Shown: positions 1-11,193 of the stretch, piece after piece
Numbering within the stretch: the first letter of the stretch is position 1
How the letters are laid out: every line of letters begins with the position of its first letter
Assembly (NCBI GenBank): GCA_030267565.1
Contig: BRXU01000014.1
Coordinates: 1,524,001 to 1,588,000, forward strand
Reading direction: 5' to 3'
DNA from: Pleodorina starrii
Lineage: Eukaryota; Chlorophyta; Chlorophyceae; Chlamydomonadales; Volvocaceae
Length of the DNA stretch: 64,000 bases
Notes under the pieces: model-generated
What the model was told of the DNA's origin: nothing
The model's database searches: none
Seen by the model: the letters and a program-made list of their open reading frames with translations, nothing else
Program-made: the position numbers and the translations under genes

Positions 1-188
1 CCCGCAGCCGCATCCCCACAGCTGCTAATGCGTCTCCGTCCCTCCGCTGCGGTATCTTCTTTTTTACCCCACACAGCCGCATCCCCACAGCTGCAGCTCC
101 ACAGTCAACCCGCCGCCCAGCCCGTTCGCCCGGTGCTGGCAACTACCCCCTCCGCCCTGCCTCCCCTCCCTCCCTCCCCTCCTCTTGC

Positions 189-1953
189 CTTGACGAACCA
201 GTAGAACACGTTCACGAGCGCAAAGATCGCCACGCCCTCGTTGTCAAAGGAGCCCGCAACGGAGCGGGAGATGTACGATGGTACGACGGCCACGAAGAAG
301 GCCGCCAGCAGGCCGGCGCCGGGGGAGCGCGCCTGGGTGACCAGGCCATAGCAGGCCAGCGCGCAGAAGGCCGAGAACAGCGGCGCCGTCAACACGCAGA
401 CCTGCACACACAAACACACACATACACATACACGCGCCGGGAGGGGGCGGGCAGGCGGGCGGGGGTTAGTTAAGGCACCGGGACGACACGACCTGCATTC
501 TATTACGTCAGAAGCTGACTGCGACTGGAAGACTGGCCGGCATGGAAACCAGCATGGGAGGTTGGATCTGGAAGTGGGTCAGGCCAATCTACGCCACGAC
601 ACGATACGTCCCAACCCGGCCTGGGCCCGAGTGCCATTGCGCTGACACGCAGGCCGGCGGGGCACAGCGTGCGTGCGCGGGCAGGTCGGCCGGGGCAAAG
701 GGCAGCCGCAGCAGGCGCCGCCGCCGCTGCTGGCCGCACGGAGGTGGCGCCTGTGAGGGAGGCCGCTGCCGGAGCGCTGCGCCCCTGCTGGGACGCAACG
801 TTGGGGGCATGTCACTACCGTATGGCCAGGCGCTGGGCCTTTCCCGCCACGCCCCGAGCCGAAGCCGCAGTCTGGCGGGCATAGGCCAGTCGGGCGGGCG
901 GGCGTCGGCTGACCATGGCACAAAGGCTCCACACGGATCATGGCTCCTGGAGGCCCACCGACCGCATCCAGTGCAAGCCCCATGGCCCAGGGTCGCCACC
1001 GCCGCGCGTGCGCACCTCTTGAACGTGGATGGGAATGTGGAAGAAATGGAGGATGCGGTAAATCGTTCCCGCCGTGAAGATGAGGCCCTGCGCGGCAAAG
1101 ACGGGGCCCGGAGTTGCCTGTTAGCAGCTTGATGGCACGAGCCCTGTTTGCTTGCGGGTTGCGACGGTAATACGGTTAAGTTGGGTCAGGGTCTCGGGAA
1201 TGGCCGTCGCCCACGGGCCTGGAATCAGGGCCAGGCAGCACGTGCGTATGGCGGGCGCATGCACACACTGTGCGAGCGGTATGGGTTTCAAGACGGGACG
1301 CAGGTGGCTTAATTGCTAGCTGGACGGCTGCTGGTAGCGGGTGCGGGTGCGCGAGACGTGTCGACGACGTGTCCCGAGGGGGCACGTCTTCCGTACTTAA
1401 CAGTGCCTCAAAGGGCACGTTGTCCGTAAGGCTGCGCTGAGCCCCAGCTATAAAGAATTGACAACCCCGCCAGAGCAACGCTGTTCAAGGCGAAACCCGG
1501 TCATTAACTGATTGGGCGCCACACAAACTTATTGTATTATCAAGCTGCGACGGGGGAACAAGGCTATTCTACTGTTACCGACCGCACGCAAGCGCTCTAG
1601 ATGAAGAGTCGGAAAAATGACCCGGCCCCACGGAGTACACAATGCTGATCTTGAAGAGAACGGACTGCCAGACGTCGAGTCTTCTCAGCCACGGGTGTTC
1701 TTACCGGGTAAACAGTTCCACCGATCACGCGTCCAAGGGGGTACCACGTCCGGTCGTCGAACCAGTTCCACATTTCGTAGAACCCCTCCTTCGTGAGGAA
1801 CTGCGTAACCCGGTAGTTGAAATACGGATCAAATTCATGGATGACGCTCTCATATTTAATGATCGAAAACAGGCGTATACTGAACGCCAACACGCATATC
1901 CCGGTGAGCGCCAAGTATTTGCTGGCCTCCGCCAGCTTGGCGTAGAGCCTCAT
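189..1953 (-). CDS. STT3: STT3, catalytic subunit of oligosaccharyltransferase (5' part, cut by window edge)
   Basis: STT3 moves the lipid-linked glycan onto Asn in the ER lumen (N-glycosylation). Three exons are visible, reading 1953-1705, 1087-1016 and 401-189, all phase 0, giving 178 residues. The first exon holds the first membrane helix and the conserved DPYFNYR (residues 42-48), whose Asp belongs to the catalytic site. Exon 2 encodes [13 protein letters not shown]. Exon 3 ends with [12 protein letters not shown], the second acidic motif of the family, and a further helix. The protein is normally about 700-800 residues, so roughly three quarters lies to the left of the window. The last visible intron starts with GC rather than GT (bases 188-187, context AAG/GCAAGA), the usual strong form of a GC-AG site. 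ATG 1953 is the family's usual start. Identification is firm. Confidence 0.95.
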
Positions 1954-2729
1954 GGTTGCAACTTTCTATCCAAGTAATCCTACACATCTGCGAAAGCTGT
2001 GACGACTTGCTGCTTGACGGAAATTTTCGGTTTGTCGTACGAGGCCGTACCCGAAGTTGAACCGACCGATTTCACATTCACGACAGCCGTGCTCCCCAAT
2101 CCTGCACCAAATGCTTGAGACGAGTGCAAAACGCACATAAATAATTTGAATTGTGGCGCTACATAACAAGGAACCGGTTCTTGAAGCCGCTATGAAAGCA
2201 GCGGGCTGGGTGGGGCGGGCGGGGCAAAGAGCTCCCAGAGGCTTCCTTTCCTTTCTCTTTTCGGGGTCACGTCCAGATGCAGCGTCCCGTAGAAACACAC
2301 GCTGGCCAACTGCACTGCCCAATCCACGCCCCGATGTTGCGCTCGAAGCTATACGACAGGATACGACCAAAACCCCTTGAGAATAGTGCCCGCCTGGTTA
2401 GGGTAGACCAGGGCTGCCGGGGCGACTCGTCGAGCAGCCACTCTGCGATACACAAGCAACCGTCACCGCCGCGCACCGAGTACCGATGCAGCGCCCCTGG
2501 CCATTCCGCCCAGGGTCCTCCTGTACGGACCAGACGGGCGCTTGCCGTGGCTGATTGTCTGTCTGCCGCAGCCCGCCATCCACGTAAACATCATGGATCC
2601 AATCTCCCAACAAAACCAACAAACCCAACGGTCAACAACTACCGTATCGCGACAATCTGCCGCCAGTACAACGGTCCATTCACTCAATCTGCCCCCTGTT
2701 GCCGCGGCTACTGCTGCTGCTGTTGCCTG
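1954..2729. other. Intergenic: STT3 upstream region and methyltransferase 3' UTR
   Basis: This gap holds the STT3 promoter and 5' UTR on one side and the 3' UTR of the neighbouring minus-strand methyltransferase on the other. I found no convincing coding exon on either strand and no TTACA (minus-strand TGTAA signal), so the methyltransferase poly(A) site is not placed. Confidence 0.5.
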
Positions 2730-5700
2730 CTAGCTGAAATTGTCGAAGAAGTCCTCGTCCATCTCCTCCGCCGCTGCCCGGTGTGACGAGTACGTGTCCA
2801 TCTGCGCCGCACTCAGTCGGATTTGCTGCGACGCAAACAGCCACCGCTGCTGCGCCTGGTGGCCGTCTGCCGAGCCGCCGCCGGAGGGGTCGTCGCCGCC
2901 ATCAGCGGAACCCCACTCGGGTCGCCAGCGGCCGTAGCTGGAGTCGGGGGTGCCGAAGGCTGCATGGACGACAGGCACATGCAGCAGCAGGGACCAGAAA
3001 AGGGATATTAAGCACAGAGGAAGGAGGGGTCTGGAAGCAGGGCTCAACCCGAAAGGGACCAAAAGATCAATACACACGCGCAGGTCCGCCCCGGCCTGAG
3101 CCAGCCATTGTGTGCGGCACCTTCCCTACATCCCTAGTGTTGCGGAGTTGCGCCCTTGGCACGCTCGCACGTCCTCGCCTCCTCGACTCTTCCCTTGCCG
3201 CTTGGTTCCCCCCAGCGCTGTCGCCTCGTGGCGCCCCCGCGAAAGCCAAGGACGCGCGCAAGGCGGGTGCCACCATGCATGCCGGCAACAATCGACGCAG
3301 GCCCAACACCAGCGCAACACAGGCGTGACGTGGTGCAGTGCAGTGCAGCGCAGGCGCAATGCAGAAGCAAGCTGAAGTAGCTAAGAACCCGAAGGACCCA
3401 CCCAGCGGCGACCCCAGCAGCCCGCACTCGGCCAGCGCGTTGGCCGCCGCGGCGCGGCCCCCGGGCAGCGGCGGCAGCTCCCCCAGCAGCAGCGAGTGGT
3501 AGGCGGCGCAGTTGGCGGCCTCGGCGAGCAGCGACACCACGTCCTGCGCGCGGCAGCACGAACACGGAGCGGCTGTTGGAGAGCGGCTCCCGCTTTGTTC
3601 AGGAGGAAGGCAGGCGCACCCTCTCGGCACATACACTCATACACATACACATACGCTGGCCGCTTGGTCGCCTGACGAAAGGCGGGGGCCAGTCTCAAGC
3701 GGTGCGGTGCGGAGCCACCAGGCGCGACCCCGCCCTCTTTCCCCCCTGGGTTCCGTGTGTTGACCTCCTCAGTCAACGGCCCCCGCCCCTGGGCCGCTGC
3801 TGCTGCTGCTCCCTCGGAATATGTCGGCCTCCTTTGGATCATTAACCATGAGCCTCCGTTGGGGAGCTGGCCAACACCTGGTCGAGCCCCGCCCACACCT
3901 CACACCCACGACCTCCCATATCTCCCGGCCCCCCTCTCACACACACGCACGCACACACACCTGCTCTCCCAGGCCCAGCCCTGCCAGCCCCTGCACCGCC
4001 CACACGCTCAGCCGGTCGGCCCGGAAGCCAGCGGCCTCCAGGGAGGAGGGCAGCGAAGAGAAGTCGCCGCCGGGCTGCAGCGGCGGCAAGGGCACCGGGG
4101 TCAAGAGGAGGAGGAGGAGGTAGGAGGAGGAAGGAGGAGGGACGGCGGCGAGGGGCGCGGAGGGAGGAAAGGGAGCGGAACTAGACACGCGTCAGCGGAG
4201 TTTGTCTCTGTTGCCGCTTGCAGGATGTCATTGTGTTGAACGGTGCGTGGCTACCGCCCACGTGTGTTTTCATGGCCGGGTTGGGTTGTGGCTGTGACAC
4301 ACCGGCTGTCCGGCACGTGCTCCCTCCTCTTGTACGACACTCCACGTGCACCGCACCATGTGATCCTTTCGGGAGTTCACCGGAGTACGACACGTTTAGT
4401 TTCGTACTCCGCACGTGCACATGCGCGCCACCCCACCTGGAAGGGCAATCACTACGGTTCGCCTTTACTACTACCCCCGCCCCCCACCTGAAGCTCCAGG
4501 GAGACTCGCCGCAGCAAACAGCCCGGGGGCGGCCGCGGCCCTCGCAGCCGGCTCCGAGACCGTCCTCCCCGCCCGCCTGCGCCAGCGGCCGTCGCCGTCC
4601 CTGTGCCTTGCCCCTCTCCCTCGCCGCGTCCCTGTCCTCCCGCCGCGGACTCGCCCTCCGAGCCTTCCGCCCCGCCCGCCGCTACGGAGCCTCCCCTGGA
4701 GCTGCTCGCAGCTGCTTCCGCCGCCGGCGCCGTCGACGACGCCGCGGGAGCCGCCGCCACTGCGTCCGCGATGGCGGCGGCCTCCTCCGACGCCAGCGCC
4801 GCCGCCGCCGCGGCGTGCGCCTCCGCCGGCGCCACCATGAAGATTGCCGTACCCGGAGCCAGCGGCAGTCGGTAGGGCCGGGTGTCCATGGCATCGCCCA
4901 ACAGCACCACCTGGAGGGAGGGAGGGAGGGAGGGAGGGAGGGAGGGAGGGAGGGAGGGAGGGAGGGAGGGAGGGAGGGAGGGAGGGAGGGAGGGAGGGAG
5001 GGAGGGAGGGAGGGAGGGAGGGAGGGAGGGAGGGAGGGAGGTGGTGGACGCGGATGTGGGTCTGAAACAAGTGCGATGGCCAATGCGGCAAAACCCCGCC
5101 CTCAGGCCATGCGCCGCGACCCGCGGGTCACTTGCTCACGTTCACGCCGCCGTGATTATGATGGCAAATGGGGACCAGGCACATGCCTGGTCCCCGCTCC
5201 TGCCCCCGCCCCCGCAGCAGCAGCAGCAGCAGGAAGCACCTGTCGGTAGTCGCCGTTCGTGATGCGGTTGACGGCGGCGACGGCGGTGGCGTTCAGCAGC
5301 AACCGGTCCACATGCGCAGTGGCAATGATGTCCAGTGCCGTACACATCTCCGCATCCCCCTCGCCCTGCCGTACCCGTGCTGCAGCGTCCACCGGGGCGT
5401 CGTCCCGCTGCTGATGCTGATGCGGTGGTGTTGATGATGGTGGCCGGTGGTGGCGGCGGCGGCGGCGGTTGGAGAAGGAGTAAGTTAGAAGGGCTATAGA
5501 TGAAGGTACGACAATGCAGTGCTACAACCGGGCGGAACGTCACGACCAGCGGTGATGATGGGAATGAAAGGGGGCGCTCGGCAGGTGCATGGAAATGACG
5601 TGTGGTCTTAAGCCTCCTTGAAGAGGCCTTTCAGGTAGCACGATGACGAAGTCGCGCCTCGTACCTGCCACCCCGCCATGAGGTCAGCGTACGGGTCCAG

Positions 5701-6061
5701 GAACAGCGGCGGGCTGACGCTGTCGTCGGCGCGTCGACAGTTTTCGATTGCGCGAGCAGCCGCGATGCGCTGGCTAACGCGTAGCACCAGCGATGATCGT
5801 GCGTTCGGGGGCGGTGGTGTGGCCGACGGCGACGGCGACGGCGCGGCAGCGGCACCGGACTGTGCCGTAGCCTGTTGGGCGCGGACCTGCTGGCGCCATC
5901 ACGTTGCGGTGTGATGAATAAAAAAATTAAAGGGTTCGGGCGGAGAGGACGGCGAGTGACGACGTGACCAGTGGCCATGCACTCACCACGCACGCAATTC
6001 GACGCCTGCCGAAGCATAGTTGACGACTACATCCTGCTGAATAAATTTGACGTTGAGTCAT
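2730..6061 (-). CDS. LCM-like SAM-dependent methyltransferase, plant type
   Basis: Seven exons: 6061-5987, 5886-5665, 5407-5240, 4910-4488, 4074-3961, 3543-3402, 2959-2730. They close in frame to 457 residues. The fold is that of the leucine carboxyl methyltransferase / TIGR00027 group. Exon 2 has the entry motif (ARAIEN, then PLFLDPYADLMAG). Exon 4 has the SAM-binding stretch VVLLGDAMDTRPYRLPL. Exons 5-6 have SVWAVQGL and the following helix. Exon 4 continues into about 100 residues of Ala/Gly/Ser-rich filler, and the last exon is an acidic tail ending in DEDFFDNFS. The first exon (MTQRQIYSAG..., basic) could be a targeting peptide. Compared with the family, the acidic residue expected at the end of strand 2 (FxVDxPE) is missing (FMVAPAE), so activity may be altered. 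The substrate is unknown; family members act on carboxyl or hydroxyl groups. It is divergent from the Dus gene. Confidence 0.8.
4913..5041. repeat. Perfect GGGA tetranucleotide microsatellite, about 32 units
   Basis: 129 bases of uninterrupted GGGA repeat end exactly at the 3' splice site of methyltransferase exon 4. On the coding strand it reads (TCCC)n and therefore serves as the polypyrimidine tract of that intron. It also produces long artificial open frames in several phases, which I do not count as genes. Confidence 0.97.
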
Positions 6062-6490
6062 TATCTTACGACGAAATTGAAGTAGCCAAAGGTCCAGAAT
6101 AAAAGGCAACAGTTCAAGTTTAACTGTTATTGGATTATTGCCAATGGAACGACATCACTATTTTGTTCGAGCGCATTACATTTATAATGCGCTGCCTCTA
6201 TAACACTTTATTGATATAGCGTTAGGATTTTGCGGTGAGTCTTGAGTGCAGACTGTTGGCTCCGAAACCATTTAACCGAACGTTCCTTACTGAAGTGCTC
6301 AGGTACTCAAGCAGCGCCATATGCCGATTGAACAACAACACATATCCACATTTGAAACACCAGCCTCATATACATCACACCTATATTATACTTGCATCGG
6401 CCGTATTGCTGACCACGACTTGCAAGCGCCGCGCGCCTGCCGAGTAGACTCCGACCAATTCGTCCCGTTCATGAATCAATTCGTCCGTCG
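6062..6490. promoter_or_regulatory. Divergent promoter region, methyltransferase / Dus
   Basis: 429 bases separate the two start codons, which point away from each other. The block is clearly AT-richer than the exons on either side. No single TATA box stands out. Any shared control is inferred from the geometry only. Confidence 0.5.
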
Positions 6491-9476
6491 ATGAAAATGA
6501 TACTCCAACCGCAGCCATGGCCCCCGCCGGAGTCAACTACTCGGCACCCGTCGACGACGACGCGCTTGCAGCCTCGCCCCCTCCAGCTCGGTCCCTCCCT
6601 CACGCTCTGGCCGCCGCTCCTGGCCGCCCCCATGGCCGGCATTTCCTGCTCGCCGTACCGCCAGTTGTGCAATTCATACGGCGCCGCGCTTTCGACGAGC
6701 GAGATGGTCATCGCCTCGGCGCTGCTGCTGCGCAACCGCCGAACCCTGAAGCTGGCGTCGTTCGCTCCCGATGAGACGCTGCGATCCGTGCAATTATACG
6801 GTGTACGACCAGACCAATTGGAGCAGGTACAGAAGGCCGGCCTGAGACCTGACTGCCCGACTGTACGGCAAACTGTTGTACGGGTGTGCAGGCCGTCCGG
6901 ATGCTGGTTTCGGAGCAGGGAGTGCACCACGTGGATCTCAATTTTGGCTGCCCCGTGCGCAAGATCACGGCACGAGGGGGCGGCTCCGCGCTGCCTCTGC
7001 GACCCCAGCTGTTCGCCAGGTGCTGTTGGGGGGGGGGGGCAGGGGGGGACGGTGCACACCTTAGAAAAAAAACGTGGACAGCGGCTCGTCCGTTCCCGGC
7101 TAGCTACATGCCTTCGTATGTACTTGCTGCTGCGTTCTGTCGCCTGTGTCTTCACTTTGCCGTCACCTGTGCCTTCACTGAACCCTCGCCGACGGCTCAA
7201 AGACAGGCAGCGCGCACGTGTGTGTGTACGTGTGTTTGTGTGCGTGTGTGATGTACCGTATTTTTGCACCGGCACTCGGGTGGACGGCACACGTCGTCCC
7301 GCGTCCCTGTCCTCGTCCTCGGCATTTCCACGCGCCCCTTTCAAGCTTTTCATCACACGCATATTTCAAACACATGCATGATACGGGGTTATAATTCAGG
7401 CAAGGCGCGCCCTTCTGCGCTCTCGCAGGCTGGTGGCTGCTGCGGTGCGGGGCGCTGAGGGTGCGGTGCCCGTCTCTGTGAAGCTGCGGGTGGGGCTGAC
7501 TCCGGAGCTGGAGACCCACATCCAGGTGGGGCGGTGGAGTGGGTGGGTGGACGGAGTGGGTGAGTGGGTGGGTGGGGTGGGGTGGGTCGGGTTTGGGTGG
7601 GTCGGTGGGTCGGGTCGGCGGGTGGGGCGGCGGGTCGGTGGGTCGGCCGGTCGGTGGGCTGGGTCTGTTTGCGGTCCGGGTTGGCACGAGTTGCAGGGCT
7701 TATTGGCTCTGTGCCTGGATCGTCTTCACAGTCTTCATGGTGTGACATACATCCTGAGAATGCCAGCCAGCCCCCAGAAGCCCGACCCAGGAGCCCAACC
7801 CAAAGTCATACTCTTTGGTATTGAGGCTCTTGGTTTTGGTTTTGGTTTTGGAGCCATCCTAAAGGTGGCAGGCGCCCTGCGCCTCTGAATTTGTGACCCG
7901 CGGGCCGGTGGCGACACCTCTGTTGAAAAGAACGACCTAGCATCTCGGCGTCTATGAGACTATGACCCGTGGGTCGGTGGTGGTCACACCTCTTGTTGCA
8001 TCCCATTCCCAGGCGGGCCGCATAGCGGAGGCGGAGGGCGCCGCCGCGCTCACCCTCCACGCGCGTACGGCAGATCAGCTGTACAGCTCCCCCGTGAGTT
8101 GGCATGCCGTACGGGAGCTTGTGGAGTCGGTGCGTATACCTGTGATCGGCAACGGTGATGTGTACGAGGCGGCTGATGCCGTACGGCTCATGGAGGAGAC
8201 GGGCTGCGCGGGTGAGGGCGGACGCGACGGAACAAGCGCGCCCCAACAGCTCGTTGGGCGTGTCGTACACCGGTCGTACTCCTCGCGGCAAGTGGATGGC
8301 CGGCCATTGGGCGATGAATGCGGTGGAAGGGGTTGCAGTTCCTTCGGCGTGCTCTCGGCTCCTGTTGCGAGATGGGACAGAACTATGAAGCTGAACTGCT
8401 GCGGATGGGTGGGAGGGTGCCAGTGAAGACACAAGCAGAGAGCGAATCGGGCAATCGGCGAATCCATCGGCACTTCCCCGGGAGGGAAAAAAAGAAGAAA
8501 CCACCTCCCCGCGTGGAGTCCAGTCCCCCCGTGTCGCAGCCACGCACCCCGCACCGCACCGCACCGCACGGTATAACACGATACACACATCCCTCCTCTC
8601 CAACACCCCCGCCCTCCCCCCGCGTTGCGCTCTCAGGGGTCATGGTGGGGCGCGCTGCTTTGGGTCGGCCGTGGGTGTTCGGGGAGGTGGCGGCGGCGCT
8701 GATGCACCGAGGCAACGGCAGCGGAGCCGGGGACGCGCTAGGGATTGCGGCGGCGGCGGCGGTGGTGGCAACTGTGCCGACGCCGCCGCCGCCTCCGGCG
8801 CTAGGTGTGGTGGTGGCGACGGCTCTGCGTCATTTGGAGGCGGAGGTGGCTTGGTACCGGGACTACGACCCAGAGGAGCGGTGGGTTTCGGGTAACGGTA
8901 ACAACCGCCACAACTGCCCCCGGGTGATGTACACGTACAGATGCGGAGTTCGGGGTAGGGCCCCACAGCCCACGTGCGGTCTATGCAGGCAAGGGAGTCT
9001 GTGCTGTGCTGGATGAACTCGTGTGTGGGGTGTCCAGCGGGGTTGCTGTGCCTTGAGGAAAGGGGTTTGCCGTGTATCTGCCCCACCTCATCTCACCTCA
9101 CCTTCTCTCACCTTCTCTCACCCTTCTGATCTGATCTGATTTGATCTGATTTGATCTGAATCGCTGCAGGGACACGATCCTGCGCTTCCGCAAGTTCGTA
9201 TCGCTGTACTTGTACGGCTTCCGTACCGCCGCAGAACTGAAGGCGCGGCTAATGGCCGCTCAGAGCCTGGAGCAGTGGCGGGCGGCAGTGTACGATGCGT
9301 CCCTATACGACGCGGACGAGCCATTCCCGGCGGATGCGGCGCGCCACCCGCGGCTCAAGGGCGGCGGCGAGCCTGTACGGCAGCGCATGGGACTTCCGGA
9401 TGGCTGGTTGGACGAGCGCCGGGGGGGCGGTGCCGCCGCCGAGGCGCGCCTGACGGACGATGCGTGCGAGGGGTGA
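6491..9476 (+). CDS. tRNA-dihydrouridine synthase, DusB/NifR3 type
   Basis: Six exons: 6491-6826, 6892-7019, 7429-7525, 8013-8211, 8637-8880, 9170-9476, closing in frame to 436 residues. The enzyme reduces uridine to dihydrouridine in tRNA with FMN and NADPH. Motifs in order: LLAAPMAGIS (residues 43-52, FMN pocket), LNFGCP with the catalytic Cys at about residue 132, VSVKLRVG, LHART (phosphate/FMN contact), IPVIGNGDV, and GVMVGRAALGRPWVF at the end of the barrel, followed by the helical tRNA-binding domain (RFRKFVSLYLYGF). About 40 residues before the barrel are Pro/Thr/Arg-rich and may be an organelle targeting peptide; bacterial-type Dus enzymes in plants often are organellar, so this is inference. 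An Ala/Pro-rich insert sits in exon 5. The first ATG of the frame was used; ATG 6497 is an alternative. Confidence 0.92.
7526..7975. repeat. G-rich GGGTGGGTC-like tract and a small tandem duplication in Dus intron 3
   Basis: From about 7526 to 7670 the intron is an irregular run of GGGTGG/GGGTCG units with potential to form G-quadruplexes in the pre-mRNA. Further on, a segment of about 40 bases beginning GACCCGCGGGCC (7895) is repeated in diverged form beginning GACCCGTGGGTC (7964). Confidence 0.7.
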
Positions 9477-10341
9477 CCGCCGGGCGGGCGAGGGGCGACC
9501 GGGATAACAAAGGCCACTGCACGAATCGATCGTACTCCGGCGCCGCGGATCCGGATGCTGGTACGGCATAATGCATGCATGCGCTGTGCGTGGGCCACGT
9601 GTGAGTAATAATAAGCATCTGGCAGGAGGCAGCGGATATCGGGTGGGTGCGTACCCAGATAGCGCCGGCGGCAATGCCCTTCTGACACAGGATTGCCGCA
9701 GTCGAGTCACTCCATCGGCAGCTCTATCTGTCTATCTGGGGAACATTACAACGAATCTCCCAGCAGGCACACGCACATTCATCGATGTATGGCTACTACG
9801 TAATCGACTACACAAGTCCAATCAAGCAACTCTACAATAGTAGCCCGCGCCTCGCGCGCTGTATGTCCGACCTTGTCGGTCGGTCGACGACGAATGGTGC
9901 GAAGTCGGCGTCGTCCGTTCGCCTAGTGCTACGTACCTACGACCGATCATTCCCACTTTCGCCTGACCGTGGAAAATCGCGTTTCACACCTTCGTCTATC
10001 TGCTGCGTGGTTCAGTTGTTTATTTACTTTGGACAATCGATCATTATCGATCACTGCTCGCTTCGTTCGTTCCAAAACCACGCACGACAGCTAGCCCGAC
10101 CCTCGATCCAGCTCGATCCTTCATCCAACGAATGAAGCGAGCAAGCAATCGAACTCCAAGCCAGCAACATACACCAATAATCGAATCGGGGCGCTCTGCG
10201 TGTACGACAAATTGCGGTTGCGCACATACATAAAGCGACGTCGCAGCGGACAAAGTTAAAGCTGCGAGCACCCCTCGAGCATCAACCTCGCTGCTGTCAA
10301 GTTGCCGCAATCAGGTAGACATCACCGACCCAATTCGGACC
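9477..10341. other. Intergenic: Dus 3' UTR and upstream of the small secreted protein gene
   Basis: No coding exon is recognisable. The sequence has several short GATCGAT-type palindromes (about 10035-10055) and a CATAAAG box at about 10230, roughly 110 bases before the next ATG, which could be a weak TATA element. No TGTAA signal was found for Dus. Confidence 0.4.
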
Positions 10342-11193
10342 ATGGCAACCAACCGCAGCAGCAGCAGCCTTCCCCGCCGCCGCTTCGCCGCGGTCGCCTT
10401 TCTGGTTCTGGCGCTGCTGGCGACTGCCGCCGTCGTGTGCAGCGCCGTCCGCGACATTGCCGGAGCTGGCGCGGGCGGACTGTCCGAGGCGTGAGTGAGC
10501 GAGGATTTCAGGCATACCGGGACTCAAAAGCAAATTAACATTCCGTCATTCGCACCGTACAAAAATAGTTACGTATGTTTAGAATGGTTTTCGCTTGGCC
10601 AGAGCCGCTTGGTGCTTTTACGTGCGACTGCTGTATGCGTGGTGATACGGTATACATACACGTACTGCGCACGGCATACATGCGGCGGGTCGCCGACCGA
10701 GAGAAGTAACCACGCACGCTCCGAATCGATGCAATATCTCACGCGCTCCCCTCACCCGCCCTCGCTCACCTCCCGCATGCATGCATGCAGACCGCGGCGC
10801 AGTCTCCTGCAGCCGATGTGCTGCTGCGCTAAGCCCACTCCCGGCGTGATGTGCTTGTGAGTACGGAACTACGTATGTACGGATGGGCAGCCGGGCAAGC
10901 ACGCACGCATCACGCACGTACGGCAGTCGTACTGGACCGCTCGCACCCTCGCTGCTGCAAACTTAATCGTCCTTTCTCGACCGGCCCATCGCTCGATCCG
11001 CCGTACGCACACGGCATACGGCATAGCCGTACATTGCATGAACCAGGCTTAGCTAGGCTGACTGATGACCACGGCACATCGTAACTAACCCGCCGGCCGT
11101 TGTTCTGTTCCGACTCACGCCCCTGCATGCGTGGCCGGCTTCACTCCCGGTGTGCGCGTGCACGTGTACAGCGTCTGTGACCCCGACTGTTAA
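10342..11193 (+). CDS. Small secreted Cys-rich protein (72 or 78 residues)
   Basis: Exon 1 (10342-10490) starts at ATG in a good context (GACCATGG) and encodes a basic N-terminus, a strong hydrophobic core (AAVAFLVLALLATAAVV) and a short spacer: a signal peptide. After a GTGAGT intron, exon 2 (from 10791) adds PRRSLLQPMCCCAKPTP. RRSLLQ just after a signal peptide is common in secreted volvocine proteins. Two ends are possible. Reading straight on gives TGA at 10858-10860 (72 aa). But a consensus donor (GTGAGTA) begins at 10857, and the acceptor at 11170-11171 joins in frame to a 22-base exon (11172-11193) encoding VCDPDC and TAA (78 aa). The second version places six Cys in the last 19 residues, which favours it. 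TGTAA at 11767-11771 is a possible poly(A) signal. Function unknown: a peptide signal, a wall component or a metal binder are all possible. Confidence 0.5.

Noticed and set aside
4844..5249. Long frames with Gly-Arg-Glu-Gly repeats
   Set aside because: Translation of the GGGA microsatellite, which is intronic in the methyltransferase gene.
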